Part shown: piece after piece, positions 50,872-57,811 of the stretch | How positions within the stretch are numbered: position 1 is the first letter of the stretch | Layout: every line of letters begins with the position of its first letter | DNA from: Hyphomicrobiaceae bacterium | Lineage (GTDB): Bacteria > Pseudomonadota > Alphaproteobacteria > Rhizobiales > Devosiaceae | Direction of reading: 5' to 3' | Length of the DNA: 64,000 nt | NCBI GenBank assembly: GCA_020638065.1 | Contig: JACKJG010000008.1 | Location: 124,001-188,000, forward strand | Notes under the pieces: generated by a model | Database searches by the model: none | What the model was told of the DNA's origin: nothing | What the model saw: only the letters and a program-made list of their open reading frames with translations | Position numbers and translations under genes: made by a program

Positions 50872-50914
50872 TCGAACCGGAAAACCGCTTTGCGTTCTTC
50901 CTGAAAATGCTCTG
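50872..50914. repeat. Dispersed intergenic repeat, copy 2
   Basis: Shares its first 16 bases (TCGAACCGGAAAACCG) exactly with the copy near 19325, then diverges while keeping a TTTGCG...TTCC...CTCTG pattern. It lies between the GST and sciP genes. Confidence 0.55.
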
Positions 50915-50927
50915 GGCTCAAATACAC

Positions 50928-50966
50928 GAACACCCCGAAAACCGCGCGTGCGGATCCAGGGTGTTC
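50928..50966 (-). terminator. Hairpin downstream of sciP
   Basis: GAACACCC pairs with GGGTGTTC around an inner CCGC-GCGT-GCGG hairpin. There is no T-tract. It may end both the GST and sciP transcripts. Confidence 0.45.
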
Positions 50967-51003
50967 ATGCTGCATGGGACTGCTGAAAAGAAATCCGGCC
51001 GGG

Positions 51004-51282
51004 TCAGACTTCGCGGTAGTGCTGAATCCACGTCGTGCGCAGACCTGCCAGACCGTGCTTGTCTATCGAAGCCTGCCAGTTGAGGAATTCGTCAACGCTA
51101 AGCTTGTAGCGGTCGCAGGCCTCTTCGAGGCTCAGAAGGCCACCGCGAACGGCGGCGACGACCTCCGCCTTGCGGCGAATGACCCATCTGCGGGTATTGG
51201 CGGGCGGAAGATCGGCAATCGTAAGCGGACTCCCGTCCGGTCCGATGACGTATTTCACCCGTGGGCGCATGTGTACGGTCAT
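51004..51282 (-). CDS. sciP: CtrA inhibitory protein SciP (DUF1153)
   Basis: Small DNA-binding antagonist that blocks CtrA-activated transcription in Caulobacter. The DUF1153 pattern is almost complete: RPRVKYVIGPDGSPLTIADLPPANTRRW, VIRRKAEVVAAVRGGLLSLEEACDRYKLSVDEFLNWQ and GLRTTWIQHY. 92 residues. A one-mismatch CtrA box lies 53-67 bases upstream, consistent with CtrA activating its own inhibitor. Located between the fliF and fliK operons. Confidence 0.95.
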   Translation of the reverse strand: MTVHMRPRVKYVIGPDGSPLTIADLPPANTRRWVIRRKAEVVAAVRGGLLSLEEACDRYKLSVDEFLNWQASIDKHGLAGLRTTWIQHYREV

Positions 51283-51334
51283 TTTACTCTCTACTCAACC
51301 TGACCATAGATGGGCCCACTCTAGCCCCATCAAC

Positions 51335-51349
51335 TTAAAATTTGCCTAA
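51335..51349 (-). promoter_or_regulatory. Near-consensus CtrA box upstream of sciP
   Basis: Plus strand TTAA-AATTTGC-CTAA; one base off TTAA-N7-TTAA. A GANTC site lies at 51378. Both features suit a CtrA-controlled sciP promoter. Confidence 0.5.
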
Positions 51350-51493
51350 GTGGCTGGTTACAGGTGGTTAAGAGTTTGAATCTGGTTTTCGTGCAAATTC
51401 AAATGACTAAGCGGCGCAGACGCGCGCAATCCGGAATTGGTCCTCGTCTGACGATTTGCGGGCACGAACGGGAAGCGCGAACGCCTCCCAGGT

Positions 51494-52150
51494 CTAGCTC
51501 AGGCCGACAGTGCTGACCGAAGAAAGCGGGATCTTGGACTGACCGATGACCAGATAGGGTTCGTCGCCCGAAAGGTCGACGCCGCTGACCAGACCAGTCA
51601 TGCGCGTCGAAACAGGGATGTAGCCATTGTCGTCGCGGGCATCGATGGTGATCGAATAGGTGCCGTCTGGCAATTGATTGCCGGCGCTGTCGTGACCGTC
51701 CCAGGTGTAGGTGCCGTCGCCCATGGCAAAGTTGGTGGTGTCGGTGAAAACCGTATTGCCGTTCATGTCCGTCACCGTGACGACGGAATTCGGAGCATCG
51801 CGTCCGGCATTGAAGGACCAGGTGGCCGACCCATCCACCAGTTCGCTGGTCGCGCCCGAGGCGGTAACGGTCTTGCCGATAAAGGAGACGGCTTCCGCCG
51901 ATGTGCGGGTGGCGGTCGAAAGCGTCAGGGCCTTGAGATATTCATTGGTCTTGAGTTGTTGTTCGACCGAGGTGAACTGCACCATCTGCGAGGTGAATTG
52001 GTTCGTGTCGAGCGGATCGAGAGGGTTCTGGTTTTTCAGCTGAGTGGTCAGGAGCGAGAGAAAGGTATCGAAATTCTCCGCAATGGTGGTGTTGGAGCCA
52101 GTGAGGCCGGAGGTCGTGCCGGTCGAAGAAGATACGCCGTCGATTGCCAT
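51494..52150 (-). CDS. flgD: Flagellar hook-capping protein FlgD
   Basis: Caps the growing hook. The N-terminal landmark FLSLLTTQLKNQNPLDPLDTNQFTSQMVQFTSVEQQLKTN is diagnostic. The C-terminal half has FlgD Ig-like folds (WSFNAGRDAPNSVVTVTDMNGNTVFTDT, GTYTWDGHDSAGNQLPDGTYSI). 218 residues. Ten bases after the fliK stop, so both genes should share the sigma-54 promoter upstream of fliK. Confidence 0.95.
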   Translation of the reverse strand: MAIDGVSSSTGTTSGLTGSNTTIAENFDTFLSLLTTQLKNQNPLDPLDTNQFTSQMVQFTSVEQQLKTNEYLKALTLSTATRTSAEAVSFIGKTVTASGATSELVDGSATWSFNAGRDAPNSVVTVTDMNGNTVFTDTTNFAMGDGTYTWDGHDSAGNQLPDGTYSITIDARDDNGYIPVSTRMTGLVSGVDLSGDEPYLVIGQSKIPLSSVSTVGLS

Positions 52151-52160
52151 TTTTTTGCTC

Positions 52161-53564
52161 CTAGACTACCAGATTGAGGCCGCCGGGACTGGCCCAGCCG
52201 CGATAGGTCTGAAGAATTTGTGCCGGCGCTTCCACTTCGGACTCCGAGTCCAGGTTTGAGGCCGGTGAGTTGCCGCCGCCAAAGAGATTTTGACCAAAGC
52301 CCGAGCCCGAGCCGTTTTGCCCGGAGAACGGGTTTTGCTTGAGTGCGAATTGCAGGTTGGTCTTGGCCGAATCCAGACCCGATTGCTGCAGAGCGCGTTC
52401 CAGCGCACGCGCATCCCGTGTCAGAAGGTCAAGGGTTTCAGGACGTTCAACCGTTAGCCGGGCGCTGAGGGCGCCGTGATGATCGACATCCATACGTACG
52501 TCGATGCGGCCAAGCTCGGGCGGATCGAGACGGATCTGGAAACGGTTGAGACCGGCCTGCACGTGCCGGGTGATCTCGTAGGCCATGGCCGGAATGTTGA
52601 TGCGCGGTGCATCGCCGTTCAATTGCGTGCCCAGGGCGTTGGCAAATGCCGATTGCTGGGCCTGCGTCCCGGCCGCGCCGTAGGGAGTGGAATTCTGAGC
52701 CCCCGAAGACTGACCATCGCTCTTGCCCAGCAAGGCGGCGTCGATCCCCGATTGCGGTTTGATGGCGTCCTTGATGGCTTCGAGGGGAGCCGCGGCGGCC
52801 GGCGTGCCGGGCTTGGCCGCGTGGGGATTGCCGATGTCGAGGCCGTTCTTCTGCGCCAGATCGGCTTGTTTCTGCTGGTTCTGGCTGCGCATGAGTGCGG
52901 CGATTTCGGCGCTTGTCGGGCTCGTTCCCGCCAGGTCCTTCAATCCGTCCCGCGCCAGACCGAGATCGCCGAGGGTTTGGCGCAGTTGAGCGCGGGCCGG
53001 CTCGTTTGAATTGATCTTTTGCAGGCGGTTTTGCAGATCTTCGAGGAGCTTCTTGAAATCGTCGCCAAGCCCCGAGCCATCCTGATCACCGAGGGCATGG
53101 AGTTGATCGAGAAACTTCCGGGTCAGGGCCAGCGCCTGCTCGAAATCCGTCTTGCCCGGTTTGTCGCCTGCCGCGTTGACGGGCGCGCCATCACCGTGTC
53201 CGAGTAGTTTGTCGATGTATTGAATGAGCGTGTCGGCCAGTCCGGCCAGCGCGTCGAGATCGGTCGATTGATCGCCGCCATTGCCGGTCAGCTGGTCGAT
53301 AAGTGCGGACAGATCGTCCAGATTGATCCCGTTTTCGCCGCCGAGTTTGAGATTGCCGAGCTTGATGGAAAGCGATTGGCTCGATGTCTGCGAGATATTG
53401 GTGCCCGGCGCGGCGCTGGTATTGGCCGCATTTTCGCTGCCGCCGAGCAATTGCAGCAGATCGGAAAAGACGTCCGCGCCATCCTTTGTGCCGTCACGCA
53501 AAGACGCCATGAAGTCCCTTGAGGACTTCAGACCTTCCGCAATTTGCGTTGGCGTGATCGACAC
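52161..53564 (-). CDS. fliK: Flagellar hook-length control protein FliK
   Basis: Ruler that sets hook length and switches export specificity. A long Gln/Ala/Asp-rich disordered region (about 1-350) precedes the C-terminal FliK domain with the hallmark FQIRLDPPELGRIDVRMDVDHHGALSARLTVERPETLDLLTRDARALERALQQSGLD. The GTG start is chosen because a sigma-54 promoter lies just upstream; the open frame extends another 20 codons through that promoter. 467 residues from GTG. AGGGAAAA lies upstream as ribosome site. Confidence 0.88.
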   Translation of the reverse strand: MSITPTQIAEGLKSSRDFMASLRDGTKDGADVFSDLLQLLGGSENAANTSAAPGTNISQTSSQSLSIKLGNLKLGGENGINLDDLSALIDQLTGNGGDQSTDLDALAGLADTLIQYIDKLLGHGDGAPVNAAGDKPGKTDFEQALALTRKFLDQLHALGDQDGSGLGDDFKKLLEDLQNRLQKINSNEPARAQLRQTLGDLGLARDGLKDLAGTSPTSAEIAALMRSQNQQKQADLAQKNGLDIGNPHAAKPGTPAAAAPLEAIKDAIKPQSGIDAALLGKSDGQSSGAQNSTPYGAAGTQAQQSAFANALGTQLNGDAPRINIPAMAYEITRHVQAGLNRFQIRLDPPELGRIDVRMDVDHHGALSARLTVERPETLDLLTRDARALERALQQSGLDSAKTNLQFALKQNPFSGQNGSGSGFGQNLFGGGNSPASNLDSESEVEAPAQILQTYRGWASPGGLNLVV

Positions 53565-53607
53565 AATGTTTTCCCTGGCGCCGGGCGCATGAGTTCGCCA
53601 ATGAAGA

Positions 53608-53623
53608 TGCAAGCGGCTTGCCA
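53608..53623 (-). promoter_or_regulatory. Sigma-54 promoter of fliK-flgD
   Basis: On the minus strand TGGCAAGCCGCTTGCA fits TGGCACG-N4-TTGCA with GG and GC exactly ten bases apart; one base in the -24 element differs. Transcription should start near 53596, about 32 bases before the fliK GTG. It is likely a target of FlbD, which is encoded in the window. Confidence 0.75.
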
Positions 53624-53826
53624 AGTCCGGACTTTGACTTATCTTTTATATAATTCAGATAGTTAAGTGCTATTAGGTGCTTTTGACGCACTCGGTCCGG
53701 TCCGCAGAATTTGCCAGTCCAGCGCCGGAAGAGGCAATTATTGCCGGGTCGGGTTTGGCTTGCGGCGATTGCTGACAGGCGATAGAAACCGCCATCCGCT
53801 CGACCTTGACCCTTGCAGGATGTGAC

Positions 53827-54984
53827 ATGTTGAACTCCCTTGATATCGCCAAGCCGGTGGGCGACACGCGCGTGGTTGTTGCCATGTCGGGCGGCGTCGA
53901 TTCCTCGGTCGTTGCCGGGCTTCTGGCCCGCGAGGGCTATGAGGTGATCGGGGTGACGCTGCAGCTTTACGATCATGGCGCCGCGACCCATCGCAAGGGT
54001 GCCTGCTGCGCAGGGCAGGACATTCACGATGCGCGCAACGCGGCCGACGCGCTTGGCATTCCACACTACGTCCTCGATTATGAGGAGCGGTTTCGCGAGG
54101 CGGTGATCGACCCGTTCGCCGAGGCGTATGCCAACGGGGAAACGCCGGTTCCGTGTATTGCGTGCAACCAGACCGTCAAGTTCGACGACCTGATGAAGGT
54201 GGCGCGGGATCTCGGCGCAGACGTTCTGGCGACCGGGCATTATGTTCAGTCGCGGCTTGTCGATGGCAGGCGCCAGCTTTTCCGGCCCGAGGACGCGGAC
54301 AAGGATCAGTCCTACTTCCTGTTCGCAACGACGCCCGAACAGCTCGATTTCCTGCGTTTTCCGCTCGGCGGCAAGACCAAGACGGAAACGCGGGAACTGG
54401 CGCGCGAAATGGGGCTGGAGGTTGCCGACAAGTCGGAAAGCCAGGACATCTGCTTTGTGCCCCAGGGTTCCTATGCCGAAGTGGTAAGGCGCATCCATCC
54501 CGAGGCGCTGGAAGAGGGGGACGTGGTCCACCTTGATGGGCGCGTGATGGGGCGGCACCGCGGCGTGGCGCACTATACGGTGGGTCAGCGGCGCGGGCTG
54601 GGGATTGCGGCGGGAGAACCGCTTTACGTGATCCGGATCGATGTGCGCGCCAACAGGATCGTGGTTGGGCCTTATGAAGCGCTGCGAACCCACACAGTGC
54701 GGCTGCGCGACGTCAACTGGCTGGGTGATGGTTTGCTGACCAAGGCGGCTGGCGGCAACGGCGTGCCGGTTTTGGCCAAGGTGCGTTCCACGCGCGCGCC
54801 GCAGGATGCGGTTTTGACCGAGCGCGACGGCGCGGTGTTTGTGACGCTGATCGCCGGGGAGTTCGGTGTGTCCCCCGGCCAGGCCTGTGTGTTCTATGCC
54901 GAGCCCGCAAAAGAGGGCGATCCAGTCCGGGTTCTGGGTGGCGGGTTCATCGCCGAAGCCATGCCGGCCAGCGCCGCGGCATAG
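53827..54984 (+). CDS. mnmA: tRNA-specific 2-thiouridylase
   Basis: Thiolates uridine 34 of Lys, Glu and Gln tRNAs. The PP-loop SGGVDSSV sits near the N-terminus, LQLYDHG and the catalytic Cys pair are present (TPVPCIACN; ESQDICFV), and DADKDQSYFLFAT is a family mark. 385 residues is usual. GCAGGATGTGAC precedes the ATG; an upstream in-frame ATG lacks a better site. Divergent from the fliK promoter. Confidence 0.96.
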   Translation: MLNSLDIAKPVGDTRVVVAMSGGVDSSVVAGLLAREGYEVIGVTLQLYDHGAATHRKGACCAGQDIHDARNAADALGIPHYVLDYEERFREAVIDPFAEAYANGETPVPCIACNQTVKFDDLMKVARDLGADVLATGHYVQSRLVDGRRQLFRPEDADKDQSYFLFATTPEQLDFLRFPLGGKTKTETRELAREMGLEVADKSESQDICFVPQGSYAEVVRRIHPEALEEGDVVHLDGRVMGRHRGVAHYTVGQRRGLGIAAGEPLYVIRIDVRANRIVVGPYEALRTHTVRLRDVNWLGDGLLTKAAGGNGVPVLAKVRSTRAPQDAVLTERDGAVFVTLIAGEFGVSPGQACVFYAEPAKEGDPVRVLGGGFIAEAMPASAAA

Positions 54985-55073
54985 TCCGAGGGCCGATTTT
55001 ACCTGAAAGAATACAGTAGGTTGCTAGAGCGCGCCTGCTTAACCTTGTCACGCGCGTGTGAGTTGGCAGGCGG

Positions 55074-55089
55074 TTAAGTTCCTGTTAAC
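55074..55089 (+). promoter_or_regulatory. Perfect CtrA box upstream of RTX member D
   Basis: TTAA-GTTCCTG-TTAAC matches the CtrA consensus at all nine specified positions, 51-66 bases before the ATG of the propeller-RTX gene, an activator-compatible position. Confidence 0.75.
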
Positions 55090-55139
55090 GTATAGGTGAG
55101 GTTCAAAGACATTGTTGCAACAGCTGTAGCGAGGACGCC

Positions 55140-57164
55140 ATGGCTACGACCGATAATCAGGTCAATACGTCTACCTATGGGCAACAGCATAGCCCTTCAA
55201 TCGCCTATCTGGCCGGTGGTGGCTGGGTTGTCGTCTGGACCGGACCGGGTCCCGGTGATCTGAGTTTGGATGTTGTCGATGGGCTTTTTCCCGTCGGTGG
55301 AGTTTTCTACCAACTCTACAATGCCAATGGCGAGAAGGTTGGCGGCGAGGTGCTGGTCAATCAGCATGTCGACCGTGAAAACCTCTACCCCGAAGTGGTG
55401 GCGCTGACTGGCGGCGGATTCGGCATCGCCTGGGTTGAGTTTTATCGCAACAGCACGCCGTCTCCGAATACGAGCCATTTCGAGTATTACGGCCGCGCAT
55501 ATGATGCCAATGGCAACGCGCAAAGCGGACCCAAGTTGCTCAATGATCAGACCTTCGACACGTCCAACGCTAATGGCGATGACATTCTGAGCGTTTTTGC
55601 GACCAGCGACGGCGGCTTTTCCGTTGTGTTTCAGGAGCCGGATGCGACGTCCAACCCGGAAGTCGAGAGCGTCGCGAACAGTATTGGATCCGGTTACGAT
55701 CCGATGGTCCTCGTCCAGCAGAAGATGAATGCGAACGGCACGAAGAACGGTACGAACTTCGTGATGGAGGAGAGTCACGTTGGCCAGTACACACCAGTTG
55801 CGGGTGGCCAGCAGCTCATCGGCGACGATGTCTATTACAACAATTGGGTGGCCGCGGTATTGACCGACGGCCATCAGGCCATCGCCTGGTACGGTTACAA
55901 CGAGCAGGATACCAGCACGCCGGCGGGCGAGTATCTCTATGTCAAGATCGATGATGCCAGCGGTGGCGAAGTGGCTGGCGTTCATCGCGTCAACGACAAT
56001 TTCTTCAAAGCAAATAATCCCGACATCGCCGCGCTGGACAATGGCGATTTTGTCATCGTCTGGCTGCAAAGCGTAAGCGGTGGCTACGAAATCCACGCGC
56101 AACGATTTGACTCGGATGGTACGGAGCTCGGCAGCGAAATCACCGTTAGCGCCGATGCCGACATCGACCAGGCCGGGACGCCGAAGGTCGCCCAGCTCGA
56201 GAGTGGCGGTTTTGTCGTGGTCTGGGACGAACTGACCGACTCGGCCAATTTCAGGTCCAGGGCCTTCGCCCAAATCTATAATGCTTCTGGCGTCGCACAG
56301 GGTGGGCCGATCGAGGTCGTCACGGGCGACGGCTATATCGCAACTGAAATGGCTGTGGTGGCGACACCGGATGGCGGATTTCTGATATCCTGGGATGAAA
56401 CCGTCTACAATTTGTCGACACTTCAGATTTCGTCAAACGAACTCTACCAGAAGCGCTTCGATTCATCCGGCGCGGAAGTGGCGCTGGGCGGGGTGACCGA
56501 GAATCGCAACGCCTCCTTCAACATGAAGGAAGACAAGGTCTTTGCTTTTGTCCGTAACGATTTCGGCTATTCGGATTCGCTCGGCGGGCCGTTTGCCAGC
56601 GTCAAGATCAAGTCGCTTCCGGCGCATGGCGTCCTCAAGCTCGACGGGGTGAAAGTGGCGGTGAACGATCTGATCGCCATGGCCGATATTTCGAAACTGA
56701 CCTTCAAGCCGGCCAAGGACTGGTTCGGAAAGACGGAATTCGATTTCCAGACCAAGGACAGCGGAGGCCTGAGTGCCAGGTTCACGCTGAAGTTCAAGGT
56801 CAAGGACGTCGTCGACATGTTTACCGGAAACAACAACAAGAACACGCTTAAGGGAACGGCCGGCAAGGACATTCTCAATGGCAAGAAGGGCAATGACACG
56901 TTGACCGGCAAGGACGGCAAGGACACGTTCGTGTTCAAGACCGGCTGGGACAAGGACAGGATTACCGATTTCGATGCCAAGGGCAGTGACCATGACTTCA
57001 TCGATCTTCGGGGCCTGAAATCGGTCACCAGCTTCAACGACCTGAAGAAAAACCACATGCACAAATCAGGTGCCGACGTGGTGATCGATGGCGGGCACGG
57101 CGACGTGCTGACCCTGAAAAACGTCAAGATCGGTGATCTGGACTCGCACGATTTCCTGATCTGA
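55140..57164 (+). CDS. Secreted protein: seven-repeat propeller, cadherin-like domain and RTX-type tail (member D)
   Basis: Likely exported by a type I system; role unknown. Seven repeats (about 15-430) have cores AGGGWVVVW, TGGGFGIAW, SDGGFSVVF, TDGHQAIAW, DNGDFVIVW, ESGGFVVVW and PDGGFLISW, more diverged than in members B and C. A cadherin/Ig-like domain (about 460-560: LPAHGVLKLDGVKVAVNDLI, FKPAKDWFGKTEFDFQ) is special to this member. The tail has short RTX-like repeats (GTAGKDILNGKKGNDTLTGKDGKDTFVF) and the shared cassette ending SHDFLI. GAGGACG precedes the ATG. A perfect CtrA box lies upstream. Confidence 0.85.
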   Translation: MATTDNQVNTSTYGQQHSPSIAYLAGGGWVVVWTGPGPGDLSLDVVDGLFPVGGVFYQLYNANGEKVGGEVLVNQHVDRENLYPEVVALTGGGFGIAWVEFYRNSTPSPNTSHFEYYGRAYDANGNAQSGPKLLNDQTFDTSNANGDDILSVFATSDGGFSVVFQEPDATSNPEVESVANSIGSGYDPMVLVQQKMNANGTKNGTNFVMEESHVGQYTPVAGGQQLIGDDVYYNNWVAAVLTDGHQAIAWYGYNEQDTSTPAGEYLYVKIDDASGGEVAGVHRVNDNFFKANNPDIAALDNGDFVIVWLQSVSGGYEIHAQRFDSDGTELGSEITVSADADIDQAGTPKVAQLESGGFVVVWDELTDSANFRSRAFAQIYNASGVAQGGPIEVVTGDGYIATEMAVVATPDGGFLISWDETVYNLSTLQISSNELYQKRFDSSGAEVALGGVTENRNASFNMKEDKVFAFVRNDFGYSDSLGGPFASVKIKSLPAHGVLKLDGVKVAVNDLIAMADISKLTFKPAKDWFGKTEFDFQTKDSGGLSARFTLKFKVKDVVDMFTGNNNKNTLKGTAGKDILNGKKGNDTLTGKDGKDTFVFKTGWDKDRITDFDAKGSDHDFIDLRGLKSVTSFNDLKKNHMHKSGADVVIDGGHGDVLTLKNVKIGDLDSHDFLI

Positions 57165-57249
57165 CTTTTGTCCGTTTTTTTTCACGCGCCGACCCAAGGA
57201 TTGGCGTAATTGCTGCGTCCAATGGGTGAAACGAGCCCAAGGAGCCGGT

Positions 57250-57810
57250 GTGGACGCTGAGGCGACATCGGAAATGCTGGAAGACGGCCGGGCTGCGCCA
57301 GACCTGAGCGCGGCCTTGGCCAAACGCGCCGCGGCGGGCGACCGCGCGGCTTTCTCCGAGCTTCTGGCGCGTGAATATGATTTCATCTTCCGTGTCGCGT
57401 TCCGATGGCTGGGCGCACGGCACGAAGCGGAAGATCTGGCGCAGGATGTTTGCATCAAACTGGCCCGAACGGTCGGTCAGTTTGAGGGCAAGTCGCAGTT
57501 CCGGACCTGGCTCTACCGGTTGGTGCTGAACGCGGCGCGGGACCGCCAACGCCGGGCCGGGCGTCTGCCGGACGCGGCGGATATCAGCGAGATGCAGGTG
57601 GCTGACCCCCGATCTACGGATGAAGGTCTGGAGCGGGATGCCCTGTGGCAGGCTGTGCGGCAATTGCCGCCGCGGCAGGCGGATTCGGTGCTGCTGGTCT
57701 ATGCGGAAGAGAAAAGCCATGCGGAGGCCGCAGCGATATTGGGCTGCTCGGAAAGCACAGTCAGTTGGCACGTGCACGAGGCGAAAAAGGCGTTGAGGGC
57801 GCTTTTGTAA
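57250..57810 (+). CDS. ECF-family RNA polymerase sigma factor
   Basis: Extracytoplasmic-function sigma factor. Region 2 (about residues 25-95) has FSELLAREYDFIFRVAFRWLGARHEAEDLAQDVCIKLARTVGQFEGKSQFRTWLYRLVLNAARD. Region 4 (about 130-180) has QLPPRQADSVLLVYAEEKSHAEAAAILGCSESTVSWHVHEAKKAL. The second GTG is preferred because CAAGGAG lies six bases before it. One base separates its stop from the VWA gene, whose product is the likely anti-sigma factor. Confidence 0.88.
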   Translation: MDAEATSEMLEDGRAAPDLSAALAKRAAAGDRAAFSELLAREYDFIFRVAFRWLGARHEAEDLAQDVCIKLARTVGQFEGKSQFRTWLYRLVLNAARDRQRRAGRLPDAADISEMQVADPRSTDEGLERDALWQAVRQLPPRQADSVLLVYAEEKSHAEAAAILGCSESTVSWHVHEAKKALRALL

Positions 57811-57811
57811 A

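Noticed and set aside
52476..53009. Plus-strand open frames inside fliK
   Set aside because: They lack recognisable domains and mirror the FliK coding frame, which has the diagnostic C-terminal motif.
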